The translations under genes and the position numbers were made by a program. Positions 35,416 to 47,134 of a DNA stretch of 61,639 nt are shown here, one piece after another. Origin of the DNA: Thermomicrobium sp. (GTDB lineage Bacteria; Chloroflexota; Chloroflexia; Thermomicrobiales; Thermomicrobiaceae). The stretch spans positions 1-61,639 of the forward strand of contig JANXBE010000004.1 of assembly GCA_025060175.1 (NCBI GenBank). Direction: 5' to 3'. Numbering within the stretch: the first letter of the stretch is position 1; each line of letters begins with the position of its first letter. The notes beneath the pieces were generated by a model that worked only from the letters and a program-made list of their open reading frames with translations, ran no database searches and was not told the DNA's origin.

Positions 35416-37061
35416 GACCGGATCGGCGTGTAGTAGTACAGATCCGCTGCGTCCGGATCAGGTTCGAACTGCGGATATTCTCCGGAGGTGAGGATGTGGC
35501 GGATTCGTTCCATGCTCAGCGGGCGCTCGACGTTGACGCCTGCGAATAAGTCGTCGAGTGCGGCCATGTACCGAGGTGAATCGGCTGTTCCGACATTCTC
35601 GCCGACTCGTTCGAACGTGATCTCGAGCACTCGTGCATAAGAGCGTCGCGACCGTTCGTCGAGTGGTTCCTGACCGGCGAACCGGTGGAATCGCTGTTCC
35701 GTCAACAATAGACTGTCCTGAACCGCGCAGAAGTAGACCGTGGGGCGAAAGACGTACTTGCGCTGCTTCTCGTCGAGCGCCAGTAGTCGTCGTTCTTGCC
35801 GCGAGATGGGCAGATAATCGACGATGTACCGACCGGGTCGATCGCTGCGCTCGATCGTGATCAGAGCGCCGGGTACCAGGTTGGACGCGAAGAAGCGCTC
35901 GAAGCCAAAGACGAATCCACCGCGGTTGCCGGACGGGTACCGGAGTTCGACCCAGAACGTCTCGTGTGTCTGGGGAATCTCCACGCGCAAAAGCGCTCGT
36001 GACTGACCGGGGTAGACCTTCCGCGGAAGAACGGCGGCGAGTGCGGCACTGTAGGGCAAGACACCGAGGGAATGTTCGTAGAACGTCAGCACATGATCGA
36101 CGACCGCCTCGCTGGCAGGCTGGACGCCGGTGTCTTCCTCCAACAGATACCGATAGTCCGTTCCGATGTCAGCTGGTCGACGTTTCGGGGGCGCGACGAC
36201 GCTCACGTCGCGCAGGATCCAGGCATGTGCTCCTGGGACGCCAACGAACTCGAAGTCGTCCTCGGCTGCGAGCCGTGCGTCCAACGCGAGTTGATAGAGC
36301 AGGAGATCGGTCGCGTCGGGGCGGATACGGAGGACATCCTCGAGAAGTTCGACGTCAGTGACCGGTTCTTGACGCTCCACGGCGATATAGTCGCGGATGC
36401 GGCGGATATCACCGCGCGAAAGACGCGGTACTCGCTCCGATAGCGCCCAGAGGTCACCGAAACCGATCACTTCGGGTAGCGAGGCGAGCGTCCGTCGAAC
36501 GACGTCCGCCAGCTCCTCGTCCGTCAGCCTGCTGATGTCTTCGATGAATTCGGCTGACGGCTTCTCGATTCTCGACGCCTGCACCGGCGCAGCGGGTTGC
36601 GGGACTGCTTCGGCTGCCTCCGCAGCGGCGGGCGTACCAGGAGCGGTCACGTCGCTCGCTGCTCGGCGAGGCGGAGGCGACACCGTTCCCGGTGGGGGCT
36701 CCATGAACCGACGTGGCAGCTGGTGCGTGGTATCGATCGAGGCTTCTTCTAAGACGGGCGGATGTCCGGCCCTCGTCGTGACGACGACCAAGTGACCTTC
36801 GACCGTCTCGAGCGTGAATATTCGGTCGTTGACGGCGATGGCCCGTTGCAATCGTTCGGTCCATTCCGCAACGGAAACGGTCGGGTCGGTGGCGGTGAAG
36901 TACTCTGCCACGCTGGAGAGCGGCACCCGGATCGGAGCGTGCAGCGGGTAGAACCGAGCCATCGCGCGCAACACTGCGTGGAGGCGCTGGGCGAGCTGCC
37001 GCTCCTCCTCCGTTCCCTGGAGCTCGAGGTACGGAAGCGCAGGATCGATCGTCTCGGTCAC
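35412..37061 (-). CDS. Unrecognised 549-residue protein, linked to HEAT protein
   Basis: I do not recognise a family. Residues 25-100 are a mainly alpha-helical block (EERQLAQRLHAVLRAMARFYPLHAPIRVPLSSVAEYFTATDP), a disordered Pro/Ala-rich linker spans about 115-170, and the rest is mixed alpha/beta with a basic/aromatic segment around YPSGNRGGFVFGFERFFASNL. It ends with TSGEYPQFEPDPDAADLYYYTPIRS. There is no signal peptide or TM helix, so it is cytosolic. It starts 18 bases after a 45-residue ORF and is coupled to the HEAT protein by ATGA. Confidence 0.6.
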   Translation of the reverse strand: MTETIDPALPYLELQGTEEERQLAQRLHAVLRAMARFYPLHAPIRVPLSSVAEYFTATDPTVSVAEWTERLQRAIAVNDRIFTLETVEGHLVVVTTRAGHPPVLEEASIDTTHQLPRRFMEPPPGTVSPPPRRAASDVTAPGTPAAAEAAEAVPQPAAPVQASRIEKPSAEFIEDISRLTDEELADVVRRTLASLPEVIGFGDLWALSERVPRLSRGDIRRIRDYIAVERQEPVTDVELLEDVLRIRPDATDLLLYQLALDARLAAEDDFEFVGVPGAHAWILRDVSVVAPPKRRPADIGTDYRYLLEEDTGVQPASEAVVDHVLTFYEHSLGVLPYSAALAAVLPRKVYPGQSRALLRVEIPQTHETFWVELRYPSGNRGGFVFGFERFFASNLVPGALITIERSDRPGRYIVDYLPISRQERRLLALDEKQRKYVFRPTVYFCAVQDSLLLTEQRFHRFAGQEPLDERSRRSYARVLEITFERVGENVGTADSPRYMAALDDLFAGVNVERPLSMERIRHILTSGEYPQFEPDPDAADLYYYTPIRS

Positions 37062-37079
37062 GTCGCATGCCCCCGAAAC

Positions 37080-37217
37080 TTACCGATTCTCGTTCTCGGC
37101 TTCGCGGCGTTGGCGCAGAAGACGAACCAATTCCTCGGTCGTGGTGGGTCGACCGAGTTCACGCAGGATCGCGACGAGCGCACGCTGCAGTTCTGGACTC
37201 AACGTTGGACCGACCAT
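37080..37217 (-). CDS. 45-residue ORF leading the envelope operon
   Basis: GGAGGGGGACAG immediately precedes ATG 37217. The peptide MVGPTLSPELQRALVAILRE continues LGRPTTTEELVRLLRQRRE..., which reads like a small helix-turn-helix or winged-helix fragment (two helices with GRPTTTEELVRLL). It ends 18 bases before the 549-residue gene. Not found by length-filtered ORF searches. It could be a small regulator or an N-terminal domain lost from the larger gene. Confidence 0.5.
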   Translation of the reverse strand: MVGPTLSPELQRALVAILRELGRPTTTEELVRLLRQRREAENENR

Positions 37218-37246
37218 CTGTCCCCCTCCGGTCGTGCCAAATGACA

Positions 37247-37276
37247 AGGATACCGGTTCAGCGCGGCATTCGCCAA
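37247..37276 (-). promoter_or_regulatory. Candidate promoter of the envelope operon
   Basis: On the minus strand TTGGCG (37276-37271), 18-base spacer, TATCCT (37252-37247), 30 bases upstream of the 45-residue ORF. It lies in the 167-base gap after the ROK gene, which is on the same strand. Motif match only. Confidence 0.4.
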
Positions 37277-37384
37277 GCGATGAGCGGTGGGAACCGACGG
37301 GCTTTCACCCCTGCAGACGCCGGAGGGGCAACTCCCGGATGGCTGTTGAGATCGGAGGGCTGGCACACCGGGGCGCGGGATCGC

Positions 37385-38377
37385 TCAGGTACGAGCGAGC
37401 GCGAGCGCGACCGCTCCGATCACGGGAGCATCGCGTCCGAGCTCGGCCAGCGCGACTCGAACGCGCCGCAACGAGGCGGGATAGGCGAACTGCCGCACCC
37501 GCGCCTGCAGCGGTTCGAGCAGATCCTGCCCAGCTTCGGCAACCGGTCCACCGAGGACCACGGCGTCTGGGTTCAGGGTCGCGATCAAGGTCGAGATCGC
37601 GAGGGCGAGGACGTGAATCGTATCGTCGAGCACTTGCCTGATGGTGGGGCTCAAGCGAGCGAACTCGAACAGCCGAGGAGCGGTGCAGTGACTGGTGAAG
37701 AGTTGATGACCAGGGTCGTTCGGCACGAGCAAGAGCGCTTCCCACACGCGAGCGACTAAGGCCGGCTCGGACGCATACGCTTCCAAGTGCCCAGGTTTCC
37801 CGCACGAACAGGTCGGTCCACCTGCAGTGACGACGATATGACCGATCTCTCCAGCCGTATTGCTCGCGCCGTAGACGAGCCGGCCATCGATGATGATACC
37901 GCCACCGACGCCTGTGCCAAGATGCAGATACACCACGGTCTGGCACCCGCGCGCAGCACCGAACACCGCTTCTCCGAAGGCAGCAGCCCGTGCGTCGTTC
38001 TCCAGGACCGTGGGAACACCGAGTCGCTCTTCGATGAGGGCGGCTAGCGGATACTGTTCGAAGCCCGGTGACCGCGGTGACAAGAGCGTGAGTCCGCGGA
38101 TCGGATCGACCGGTCCGCCAAAGGCGATTCCGACTGCCTTCACGCCGACGTGCGCCAGATCAGCGTTCGCGAGTGCCTGATCGGCCAATTGGGTCAGCCG
38201 ACGAAGGACGGCTGGAGCGTCGAGATTCGCGAGTGGCTCGGCTGCCTCTCCGAGGATGCGTCCGGTGCCGTCAGCGACGACTGCACGCAGCGAGCCACCG
38301 GCGATCGCGAGTCCGAGCACCCGATCGCTGGCGGTCGGTGGCCGAGAGCGAAAGCGACGAACCGTCAGTTCGAGCAT
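37385..38377 (-). CDS. ROK family sugar kinase (glucokinase-like)
   Basis: 330 residues from ATG 38377. LGLAIAGGSLRAVVADGTGR, GIAFGGPVDP, VLENDARAAAFGEAVFGAARG, HLGTGVGGGIIIDGRLVYGASNTAGEIGHIVV are the ROK signature (DxGGTxxR-like with S in place of the usual T/G). The zinc motif is C-S-C-G-K-P-G-H-L-E, with His instead of the third Cys. It phosphorylates glucose or similar with ATP in the cytosol. Divergent from the EamA gene. SD is weak. Confidence 0.88.
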   Translation of the reverse strand: MLELTVRRFRSRPPTASDRVLGLAIAGGSLRAVVADGTGRILGEAAEPLANLDAPAVLRRLTQLADQALANADLAHVGVKAVGIAFGGPVDPIRGLTLLSPRSPGFEQYPLAALIEERLGVPTVLENDARAAAFGEAVFGAARGCQTVVYLHLGTGVGGGIIIDGRLVYGASNTAGEIGHIVVTAGGPTCSCGKPGHLEAYASEPALVARVWEALLLVPNDPGHQLFTSHCTAPRLFEFARLSPTIRQVLDDTIHVLALAISTLIATLNPDAVVLGGPVAEAGQDLLEPLQARVRQFAYPASLRRVRVALAELGRDAPVIGAVALALART

Positions 38378-38464
38378 CGTCTCGTGCTCCAGGAAACCGG
38401 GCCCATTCCGCAGGCGATGTATCCTACCACCCGTGGCTCGAGGGGTGAAAGGGGCGACGACCGC

Positions 38465-39370
38465 GTGGGTATGCGGCGGCGACTCGAGCGGGAGCAGCGT
38501 ACGAGCGACTTCGTCGTTGGCCTCGTCTTGGCCGTCATCGGGGTGCTGGCGGTCTCGACGAGCGCAGTGCTGATCCGTCTCGCCCAAGGGATCAGCGCGT
38601 TCGAGATCGCGTTCTGGCGACTTGCCATCGCTACGATGGTGCTGCTCCCCTTCGTGCGAACGAGTGAGGCTATCGCAGCGCTCTCCACCGTGGGCTGGCG
38701 ACGTGTGCTGCTTTACGGTGCGACGCTCGCCGTTCACTTCGTTGCCTACATCGCTGCGCTGCAGTTCGCCCCGGTGGCTCATGTGCTACCGCTGTTGTAC
38801 ACGTCGACGATCATGCTGGCTGGGCTGTCTGCGCTGCTTCTCCGCGAGTCCCTTCGGCCGATGCAGTTGCTGGGGATCGGTATCGTGCTCGTCGGGGTCA
38901 CGGTTTTGGCCGGCTTCGAACCACGATTCGACTGGCGAATCGCCATCGGAGATGCGCTCGCACTGGTCTCCGCAGCGGCCTACGCGGGCTACTCGTTAGT
39001 CGGTCGCCGCGAGCGTGGTCGCCTTCCACTCCTGGTCTATGCGGTCGCTGTCTACGGATTCGCTGCGTTGTGGGTGCTACCGTTCGCAGTCCTCGCTGCA
39101 GTGGAAAGCGGTACCGTGGTGGCGCGATACGAGTGGAACGTGATCCTCGCTCTTCTCGGTTTGGGATTGATCCCGAATACCTTGGGCCATACTTTGTACA
39201 ATGCGAGCGTGCGACGGCTCAATGCAGCGATCGCCAACGTCGTCTACACCCAGGAAATGACGGGCGCGATCCTGCTGGCATGGCTGACACTGGGTGAGAT
39301 TCCGAGCCTCAACGCCATCGTGGGTGCGGCGATCATGTTGGTTGGTATCCTGCTCGTCCTGTTACGGTGA
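38465..39370 (+). CDS. EamA/DMT family transporter
   Basis: 301 residues from GTG 38465 (AAGGGG ten bases before; ATG 38471 is an alternative). Ten hydrophobic segments in two five-helix halves: VGLVLAVIGVLAVSTSAVLI, ISAFEIAFWRLAIATMVLLP, VLLYGATLAVHFVAYIAALQF, VLPLLYTSTIMLAGLSALLL, LLGIGIVLVGVTVLAGF and so on to VGAAIMLVGILLVLL. This is the drug/metabolite transporter superfamily; substrate unknown. Its 3' end overlaps that of moeA by 38 bases on the opposite strand. Confidence 0.9.
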   Translation: MGMRRRLEREQRTSDFVVGLVLAVIGVLAVSTSAVLIRLAQGISAFEIAFWRLAIATMVLLPFVRTSEAIAALSTVGWRRVLLYGATLAVHFVAYIAALQFAPVAHVLPLLYTSTIMLAGLSALLLRESLRPMQLLGIGIVLVGVTVLAGFEPRFDWRIAIGDALALVSAAAYAGYSLVGRRERGRLPLLVYAVAVYGFAALWVLPFAVLAAVESGTVVARYEWNVILALLGLGLIPNTLGHTLYNASVRRLNAAIANVVYTQEMTGAILLAWLTLGEIPSLNAIVGAAIMLVGILLVLLR

Positions 39371-40694
39371 GAAAGGGCACCGTCGGGGGAAACGCGGTCA
39401 GATCGAGCAGCTCGACCTCCACCTCGCTGCCGGCGGGCGCTTCGGCCCAGTCCTCGGGGATGATGGCCAAACAATTCGCATGTGCCAGTCCAGTCAGCAC
39501 CCCTGACCCCTGATTGGGAACGGGAGTGACGACAGAGGTCCCTGCGCGCGTGTCAAGCCGGGCTCGGACGAAGTGTCGTCTCTGCCCCCGATTGTCGACC
39601 GTCTGGGTCAAGATCGCTCGTACCCGTGGGGGAGCGAGGTCGGTGCGACCGAGGAGCCGTGCGATGGCGGGGCGAACGAACTGAAGAAAGGCGACCACGC
39701 TGGCGACCGGGTTGCCTGGGAGCGCGATGACCGGCGTTTCGTCGATCGCTCCGAAGGCCATCGGTTTCCCCGGCTTGATTCGGACCTGCCAAATTTCGAA
39801 TCGTCCGCGCTGTCGGAGGAACTCCTTGACGCGGTCGTAGTCACCCTGTGAAACACCACCGGAAGTAAGGATGAGGTCAGCGCCCCGAGCGTACGTCACG
39901 CGTCGTTCCAGGTCGGCGTCATGATCCGAGGCGATGCCGATGAGATGCGGTATTCCCCCGGACTGGAGTACTAACCCGGCGAGGACGATACTGTTCGTAT
40001 TGCGAATTTGGCCAGGCAAGAGGGGTTGGTCGGGCGGAACGATCTCATCGCCGGTGGCCAATATCGCGACTCGCGGTCGGGGATGAACGAGGACCCAGGA
40101 GCGGCCGAGTGCTGCGAGAAGGCCGAGGTGCGCAGGTTGCAGCAGCGTGCCGGGTTCCAAGACCAGACTCCCTGCGGCGATATCCTCCCCCGCAGGACGC
40201 ACGTTCTCTCCGGGCTGAACGGGACGACGGATCCTGACGAACTCGCGCGGCGCAGGGAGAGGCGAGGCTTCGACCTCGTCCGTGTCCTCGAAGCGCACGA
40301 CTGCGTCGGCTCCCGGCGGAAGTTGGGCACCGGTCATGATTCGCACGGCAGTGTGCGGTGGTAGTTCCTGCGTCGCAGGGTTCGCTGCACGCGGTCGCAT
40401 GGATGCACTGCCGGCTGGAGCGTCGCCGACCACGCGGAGGATCACTGGGTGCGCAGGGCTCGCACCGGCCGTGTCGGCGGCACGGACAGCGTAACCGTCC
40501 ATGGCCGAGTTCGTGAAAGGAGGTACCGGTTCGGAGGCGCGGATCGGCTCCGCCAGTACGAGACCGAGTGCCTCGAGCAGCGGTCGGCGACGTGGTGGGA
40601 GCGGAGCGATCCGCGCGAGGATCCGTTCCCGCGCCTCCTCGACCGTGACCAGTTGCTGGAACGGCTGCGGTGCGGTCCCGGCCGTTCTCGCCAT
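39333..40694 (-). CDS. moeA: Molybdopterin molybdotransferase MoeA
   Basis: 453 residues from ATG 40694 (GAGGAG nine bases upstream). PPFTNSAMDGYAVRAADT near residue 60, IMTGAQLPPGADAVV, ATGDEIVPPDQPLLPGQIRNTNSI, LILTSGGVSQGDYD, QVRIKPGKPMAFG and ALPGNPVASVVAF are the MoeA blocks. The enzyme inserts molybdate into adenylylated molybdopterin. No other moa/mog gene is nearby. Stop codon lies within the 3' end of the convergent EamA gene. Confidence 0.95.
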   Translation of the reverse strand: MARTAGTAPQPFQQLVTVEEARERILARIAPLPPRRRPLLEALGLVLAEPIRASEPVPPFTNSAMDGYAVRAADTAGASPAHPVILRVVGDAPAGSASMRPRAANPATQELPPHTAVRIMTGAQLPPGADAVVRFEDTDEVEASPLPAPREFVRIRRPVQPGENVRPAGEDIAAGSLVLEPGTLLQPAHLGLLAALGRSWVLVHPRPRVAILATGDEIVPPDQPLLPGQIRNTNSIVLAGLVLQSGGIPHLIGIASDHDADLERRVTYARGADLILTSGGVSQGDYDRVKEFLRQRGRFEIWQVRIKPGKPMAFGAIDETPVIALPGNPVASVVAFLQFVRPAIARLLGRTDLAPPRVRAILTQTVDNRGQRRHFVRARLDTRAGTSVVTPVPNQGSGVLTGLAHANCLAIIPEDWAEAPAGSEVEVELLDLTAFPPTVPFLTVTGRAGYQPT

Positions 40695-40722
40695 GCTCAC
40701 CACTCCTCGGAGGAACCGATCC

Positions 40723-41697
<975 letters not shown>

Positions 41698-41779
41698 TCA
41701 CGCGTATCCTAGCACACAGCCATCCTGACCAATGGGATACAATCCGGGAAAGTGGATCGGCTCTGAGAGGAGAGCCGCG

Positions 41780-43444
41780 GTGTTCGAGCGCATCGCCCTC
41801 ATCGGTCTGAGTGGATCCGGGAAGAGTTCGCTTGCCCCCCTTGTCGCGGAGCGGTTGGGGTGGACCGCGCTGGACACGGATTCGATGGTGGAACAGCGAT
41901 TCGGGCTCTCGATCCCGGAGATTTTTGCCCGATTCGGCGAGCAGGTCTTTCGCGCTGCCGAACGCGAGGCGCTGATCCAGGCAACCGCGCGACGGCACGT
42001 GGTGATCGCGACTGGAGGCGGGGCCGTTCTCGACGAACGGAACTGGATCCTGCTGCGTTCCGCGACGGTCGTGGTGCACTTGCAGGCCTCGATCGCAACG
42101 CTCGCCGAGCGTCTACGGTCGCAGGCCGCGGCGAACGCTGCGTCGGCTCGCCCCCTGTTGGCTGGGAACGTGGAAGCGCGACTGCGTGCGTTGTGGGATG
42201 AGCGACGGTCGCTCTACCAGCGCGCGGATGTGGTCGTATCGACGGAGGGGCGGACACCGTCGCAGGTGGTCGATGAGATCGTCAGCGAGGTCAGATCGCG
42301 TGCTGCCCGTGGTCTCGTCCCGCTCGTCGCGTTGGCGAGCGAGACGGGGCGTTCGGAAATCTTCGTCGCGTCCGGGCTTCTGCGCGAACTTGGAAGATTG
42401 GCGCGGCACCGATGGCCGGGTGCTCGTCGCGCCTATCTCATAACCGATGAGCAGGTTGGTCGGTCGTGGATGTCACCGGTGTGCGAGGTCTTCCGAGCCA
42501 CCGGTTTCGATGTGGTCGTGCTTCCGGTGCCTTCCGGCGAGTCGTCGAAGACCTTGGAGATGGCCTCATGGTTGCTGGACAGGATGTTGGAGTCGGGGAT
42601 CGAACGTCATGATGTCGTAGTCGCTTTAGGGGGCGGAGTCATCGGTGATCTTGCCGGGTTCGTCGCCTCGATTGTTTTGCGTGGCGTCGGGTTGCTCCAG
42701 GTGCCGACGAGTCTCCTCGCGATGGTCGATGCGAGCGTCGGCGGCAAGACGGGGGTCGATCACCGGCTCGGGAAGAACTTGATCGGGACGATCTATCAGC
42801 CGCACCTCGTCATCGCAGACCCCCAGGTATTCGCGACGCTTCCGGAGCCCGAACGACGGTCGGGGTGGGCCGAGGTCGTCAAGCATGCGATGATCGAGTG
42901 TACAGCTACTGGTGCGGCGGAGCCGTCCCTGCTCGGCTTGCTCCGCCAACGGCGATATGCTGACTGGTGGGGAGCGAACGCGCTCGATGAGGTCGTTCGG
43001 CGGAACGTGGCGATCAAAGCGAGCGTGGTCGCCCAGGATCAGCGTGAGCTCGGCCTGCGGCGAATCCTCAACTACGGTCATACCTTGGGCCACGCGATCG
43101 AGGCAGCGAGTGGGTATCGAGTGCGACACGGCGAAGCGGTGGCGCTTGGCCTGCGCGCAGTTGCGCGAATCGCGCACCGGATGGGTCTGTGTGATGCGGC
43201 GTTGGTGCATCTCCAGGACGAGCTGTTGGACGACGCCGGTTTGCCGCGCACGGCGTCGGTACCGTTGGACGATGTTTTTCGACACCTCCGCTACGACAAG
43301 AAGGTCGTCGGTGGACGACCGACCTGGATCCTCCCTGTCGAGCCCGGACGAGTGGTCGTGCGCCAGGATGTCCCAGAGGAACTCGTTCGCGAGGTCGCTG
43401 CGACCATGCTGACGTCGAAGGAGTGGGCAGCGAGCGCGATGTGA
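41780..43444 (+). CDS. aroKB: Shikimate kinase-3-dehydroquinate synthase fusion
   Basis: 554 residues from GTG 41780 (GAGAGGAGAG upstream). Residues 1-175 are shikimate kinase: GLSGSGKSS P-loop, DTDSMVEQRFG, ATGGGAVLDERN, LRALWDERRSLYQRAD. Residues 195-545 are dehydroquinate synthase: PSGESSKTLEM, VVALGGGVIGDLAGFVASI, LQVPTSLLAMVDASVGGKTGVDH, GKNLIGTIYQP, GWAEVVKHAMI, ILNYGHTLGHAIEA. It carries two shikimate pathway steps (steps 5 and 2). First gene of the operon that continues with mtnA. Confidence 0.94.
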   Translation: MFERIALIGLSGSGKSSLAPLVAERLGWTALDTDSMVEQRFGLSIPEIFARFGEQVFRAAEREALIQATARRHVVIATGGGAVLDERNWILLRSATVVVHLQASIATLAERLRSQAAANAASARPLLAGNVEARLRALWDERRSLYQRADVVVSTEGRTPSQVVDEIVSEVRSRAARGLVPLVALASETGRSEIFVASGLLRELGRLARHRWPGARRAYLITDEQVGRSWMSPVCEVFRATGFDVVVLPVPSGESSKTLEMASWLLDRMLESGIERHDVVVALGGGVIGDLAGFVASIVLRGVGLLQVPTSLLAMVDASVGGKTGVDHRLGKNLIGTIYQPHLVIADPQVFATLPEPERRSGWAEVVKHAMIECTATGAAEPSLLGLLRQRRYADWWGANALDEVVRRNVAIKASVVAQDQRELGLRRILNYGHTLGHAIEAASGYRVRHGEAVALGLRAVARIAHRMGLCDAALVHLQDELLDDAGLPRTASVPLDDVFRHLRYDKKVVGGRPTWILPVEPGRVVVRQDVPEELVREVAATMLTSKEWAASAM

Positions 43445-43463
43445 CCGGCGGGGGAGGGGCACC

Positions 43464-44528
43464 GTGACGGACATGCCATGGCGCCCGCTGCGTTGGACGG
43501 GAGAGGCGTTGATCCTCCTCGATCAGACCGCGCTTCCCCGCGAGGAACGTTATCGCGGGTGTCGGACTGTCGAGGAGGTCGCTGAGGCGATCCGCACCAT
43601 GCGGGTGCGAGGCGCGCCCGCGATCGGAATCGCGGCAGTCGCGGGTCTGGCCTTGGCCGTGCGTGAGGCCATCGAGCGGGGAGACGATTGGCAGCGCGCG
43701 TTCGCGTCAGCGACTCAGCTCCTGGAGCAGACTCGGCCGACAGCCGTGGACTTGTTCCACGGCATCGAGCGGGCGCGTCAACGAGTCCGTACGGTCAACG
43801 ATGGTCGACAGGCTGCCCTGGAACTTGCGCGACTCGGGGAGGAGCTTCTGGAACGGCAGTGGTCGATCGACCGCGCGATCGCAGAATACGGTGCATCCCT
43901 GCTTCCAGCCGGCGCCCGAATCCTCACGCACTGCAATACCGGAGCATTGGGGACAGGGGCGTACGGAACGGCACTCGGTATCGTGCGGCGTGCACACGAG
44001 GACGGTCGCCTCGGCTACGTTTGGGTCACCGAGACGAGACCGCGCTTGCAAGGTGCCCGTTTGACCACGTGGGAACTTCGCCGTTTGGGAATCACGCACA
44101 CACTGCTGGTGGATGGCGCTGCAGCTTGGCTGATGGCTCGTGGTGAGGTCGATGCGGTGATCGTCGGAGCCGACCGGGTAGCCAGGAACGGCGATGTCGC
44201 GAACAAGATCGGAACGTTGAGCCTGGCAGTGGCCGCGGAGCGATTCCGGATTCCCTTCTACGTGGCTGCCCCGTTGTCGACCTTCGATCTCACCGTGTCG
44301 GACGGGATGGCGATTCCGATCGAGGAACGCGATCCCGCAGAGATCCTCCACTCGGTCTGTGAGGGCTGCGGTGAGGGGTCCCGGGTTTGGAACCCCGCGT
44401 TCGATGTGACGCCGAACGAGCTCGTCACCGCGTTGATCACGGAGTACGGCGTCGTGCCGACCCCGGACGAGCGGAAGGTCGTAGCATTGGTCGCAGCCAG
44501 TTCCGAGGAGCGACATGCGGCAGGGTGA
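43464..44528 (+). CDS. mtnA: S-methyl-5-thioribose-1-phosphate isomerase
   Basis: 354 residues from GTG 43464 after GGGGGAGGGG. LLDQTALPREER, IRTMRVRGAPAIGIAAVAGLAL, ILTHCNTGALGTGAYGTALG (catalytic Cys) and VIVGADRVARNGDVANKIGTLSLA (catalytic Asp), DERDPAEI-like EERDPAEI and NPAFDVTPNELVTALITE are the MtnA blocks. It isomerises methylthioribose-1-phosphate in methionine salvage, though paralogs act on ribose-1,5-bisphosphate. Cotranscribed with the SAM cycle. Confidence 0.94.
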   Translation: MTDMPWRPLRWTGEALILLDQTALPREERYRGCRTVEEVAEAIRTMRVRGAPAIGIAAVAGLALAVREAIERGDDWQRAFASATQLLEQTRPTAVDLFHGIERARQRVRTVNDGRQAALELARLGEELLERQWSIDRAIAEYGASLLPAGARILTHCNTGALGTGAYGTALGIVRRAHEDGRLGYVWVTETRPRLQGARLTTWELRRLGITHTLLVDGAAAWLMARGEVDAVIVGADRVARNGDVANKIGTLSLAVAAERFRIPFYVAAPLSTFDLTVSDGMAIPIEERDPAEILHSVCEGCGEGSRVWNPAFDVTPNELVTALITEYGVVPTPDERKVVALVAASSEERHAAG

Positions 44529-44557
44529 CAACGACTGGAGACGAGAGAAGGGTGTGA

Positions 44558-45835
<1,278 letters not shown>

Positions 45836-45886
45836 GTCCGGTCGAGGTCGCGCGCTGGACCGTTGGAGCGGAGGGGTTGGGATACC

Positions 45887-47125
45887 GTGACGCTGAGTAT
45901 CATGCGTGCCGCGCGTACGTTCTTCACCTCCGAGTCAGTCACCGAAGGACATCCGGACAAGCTCTGTGACCAAGTGTCCGATGCGATCCTCGATGCGGTT
46001 CTGGAGCAGGATCCGACGGGTCGCGTCGCATGTGAGGCGGCGACGACGACGGGGCTCATGGTCGTGCTCGGCGAGATCACGACGACCGCGCGCGTCGATT
46101 TCGCCGAACTCGCTCGCCAGGTCGTGGCTGAGGCAGGTTACACGACCTCCGAGTATGGGATCGATGGACGAACCATGGGCGTCATCGTGTCGGTCAAGGA
46201 GCAGGCACCGGAAATCGCCTATGGAGTCTCCGAGTCCCTCGAGGTGCGCGAGGGAGCGGCGACGGACGAGTTCGACCGGATCGGTGCTGGCGACCAAGGC
46301 ATGGTGGTCGGTTTCGCCTGCACCGAAACTCCGGAACTGATGCCACTACCGATCTCGCTCGCGCACGGGTTGGTTCGCCGTCTGGCTGAATTGCGGAAGA
46401 CGAAGGCCTTGCCGTATCTTCGACCAGATGGCAAGAGTCAAGTGACCGTGGAGTATCGCTACGGCCGACCCGCTCGTGTCGCGACCGTGGTGCTTTCGGC
46501 GCAGCACGATCCGGACGTACCGCAGGAGCGACTCCGCCGTGACCTCATCGAGGCGGTCGTGCACGACGTGATTCCTTCGCACCTACTGGACCAGGACACG
46601 ACCGTCCTGATCAATCCGAGCGGGTCGTTCGTCCTCGGGGGACCGCGTGCTGACGCGGGGATGACGGGCCGCAAGATCATGGTCGATACCTACGGAGGGA
46701 TGGCTCGGCACGGTGGGGGCGCGTTTTCCGGGAAGGATCCGACCAAGGTCGATCGTTCCGGCGCATACGCTGCCCGCTACGTGGCAAAGAACGTGGTTGC
46801 CGCAGGACTGGCTGAGCGCTTCGAGCTGCAGATCTCCTACGCGATCGGTCGAGCGCGACCGGTCGCGATCCACGTGGAGACGTTCGGGACCGGGCGGATG
46901 GACGACGAGCGACTCGTGGAGTTGATCCAGCGGCACTTCGATCTCCGGCCAGCAGCGATCATGCACACGCTCGGGTTGCAGCGTCCGCTGTACCGGGCCG
47001 TCGCGGCATACGGACACTTCGGCCGTTCCGATCTGGATCTTCCTTGGGAACGGACCGACAAGGCGGCGTTGCTTCGTGCAGAAGCAGGACTGGTCGGGAG
47101 CCGGTCGGAGCGGTCCTCGGAGTGA
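45887..47125 (+). CDS. metK: S-adenosylmethionine synthetase
   Basis: 412 residues from GTG 45887 (GGAGGGG nine bases before). [55 protein letters not shown] (GAGDQG), [76 protein letters not shown]: all canonical MetK. Makes SAM from methionine and ATP. Coupled with ahcY and mtnA. No SAM riboswitch was seen in the leader. Confidence 0.97.
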   Translation: MTLSIMRAARTFFTSESVTEGHPDKLCDQVSDAILDAVLEQDPTGRVACEAATTTGLMVVLGEITTTARVDFAELARQVVAEAGYTTSEYGIDGRTMGVIVSVKEQAPEIAYGVSESLEVREGAATDEFDRIGAGDQGMVVGFACTETPELMPLPISLAHGLVRRLAELRKTKALPYLRPDGKSQVTVEYRYGRPARVATVVLSAQHDPDVPQERLRRDLIEAVVHDVIPSHLLDQDTTVLINPSGSFVLGGPRADAGMTGRKIMVDTYGGMARHGGGAFSGKDPTKVDRSGAYAARYVAKNVVAAGLAERFELQISYAIGRARPVAIHVETFGTGRMDDERLVELIQRHFDLRPAAIMHTLGLQRPLYRAVAAYGHFGRSDLDLPWERTDKAALLRAEAGLVGSRSERSSE

Positions 47126-47134
47126 GTGCTCACG

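Noticed and set aside
45836-45886. SAM riboswitch before metK
   Set aside because: The ahcY-metK gap is only 51 bases, too short for a SAM-I aptamer.
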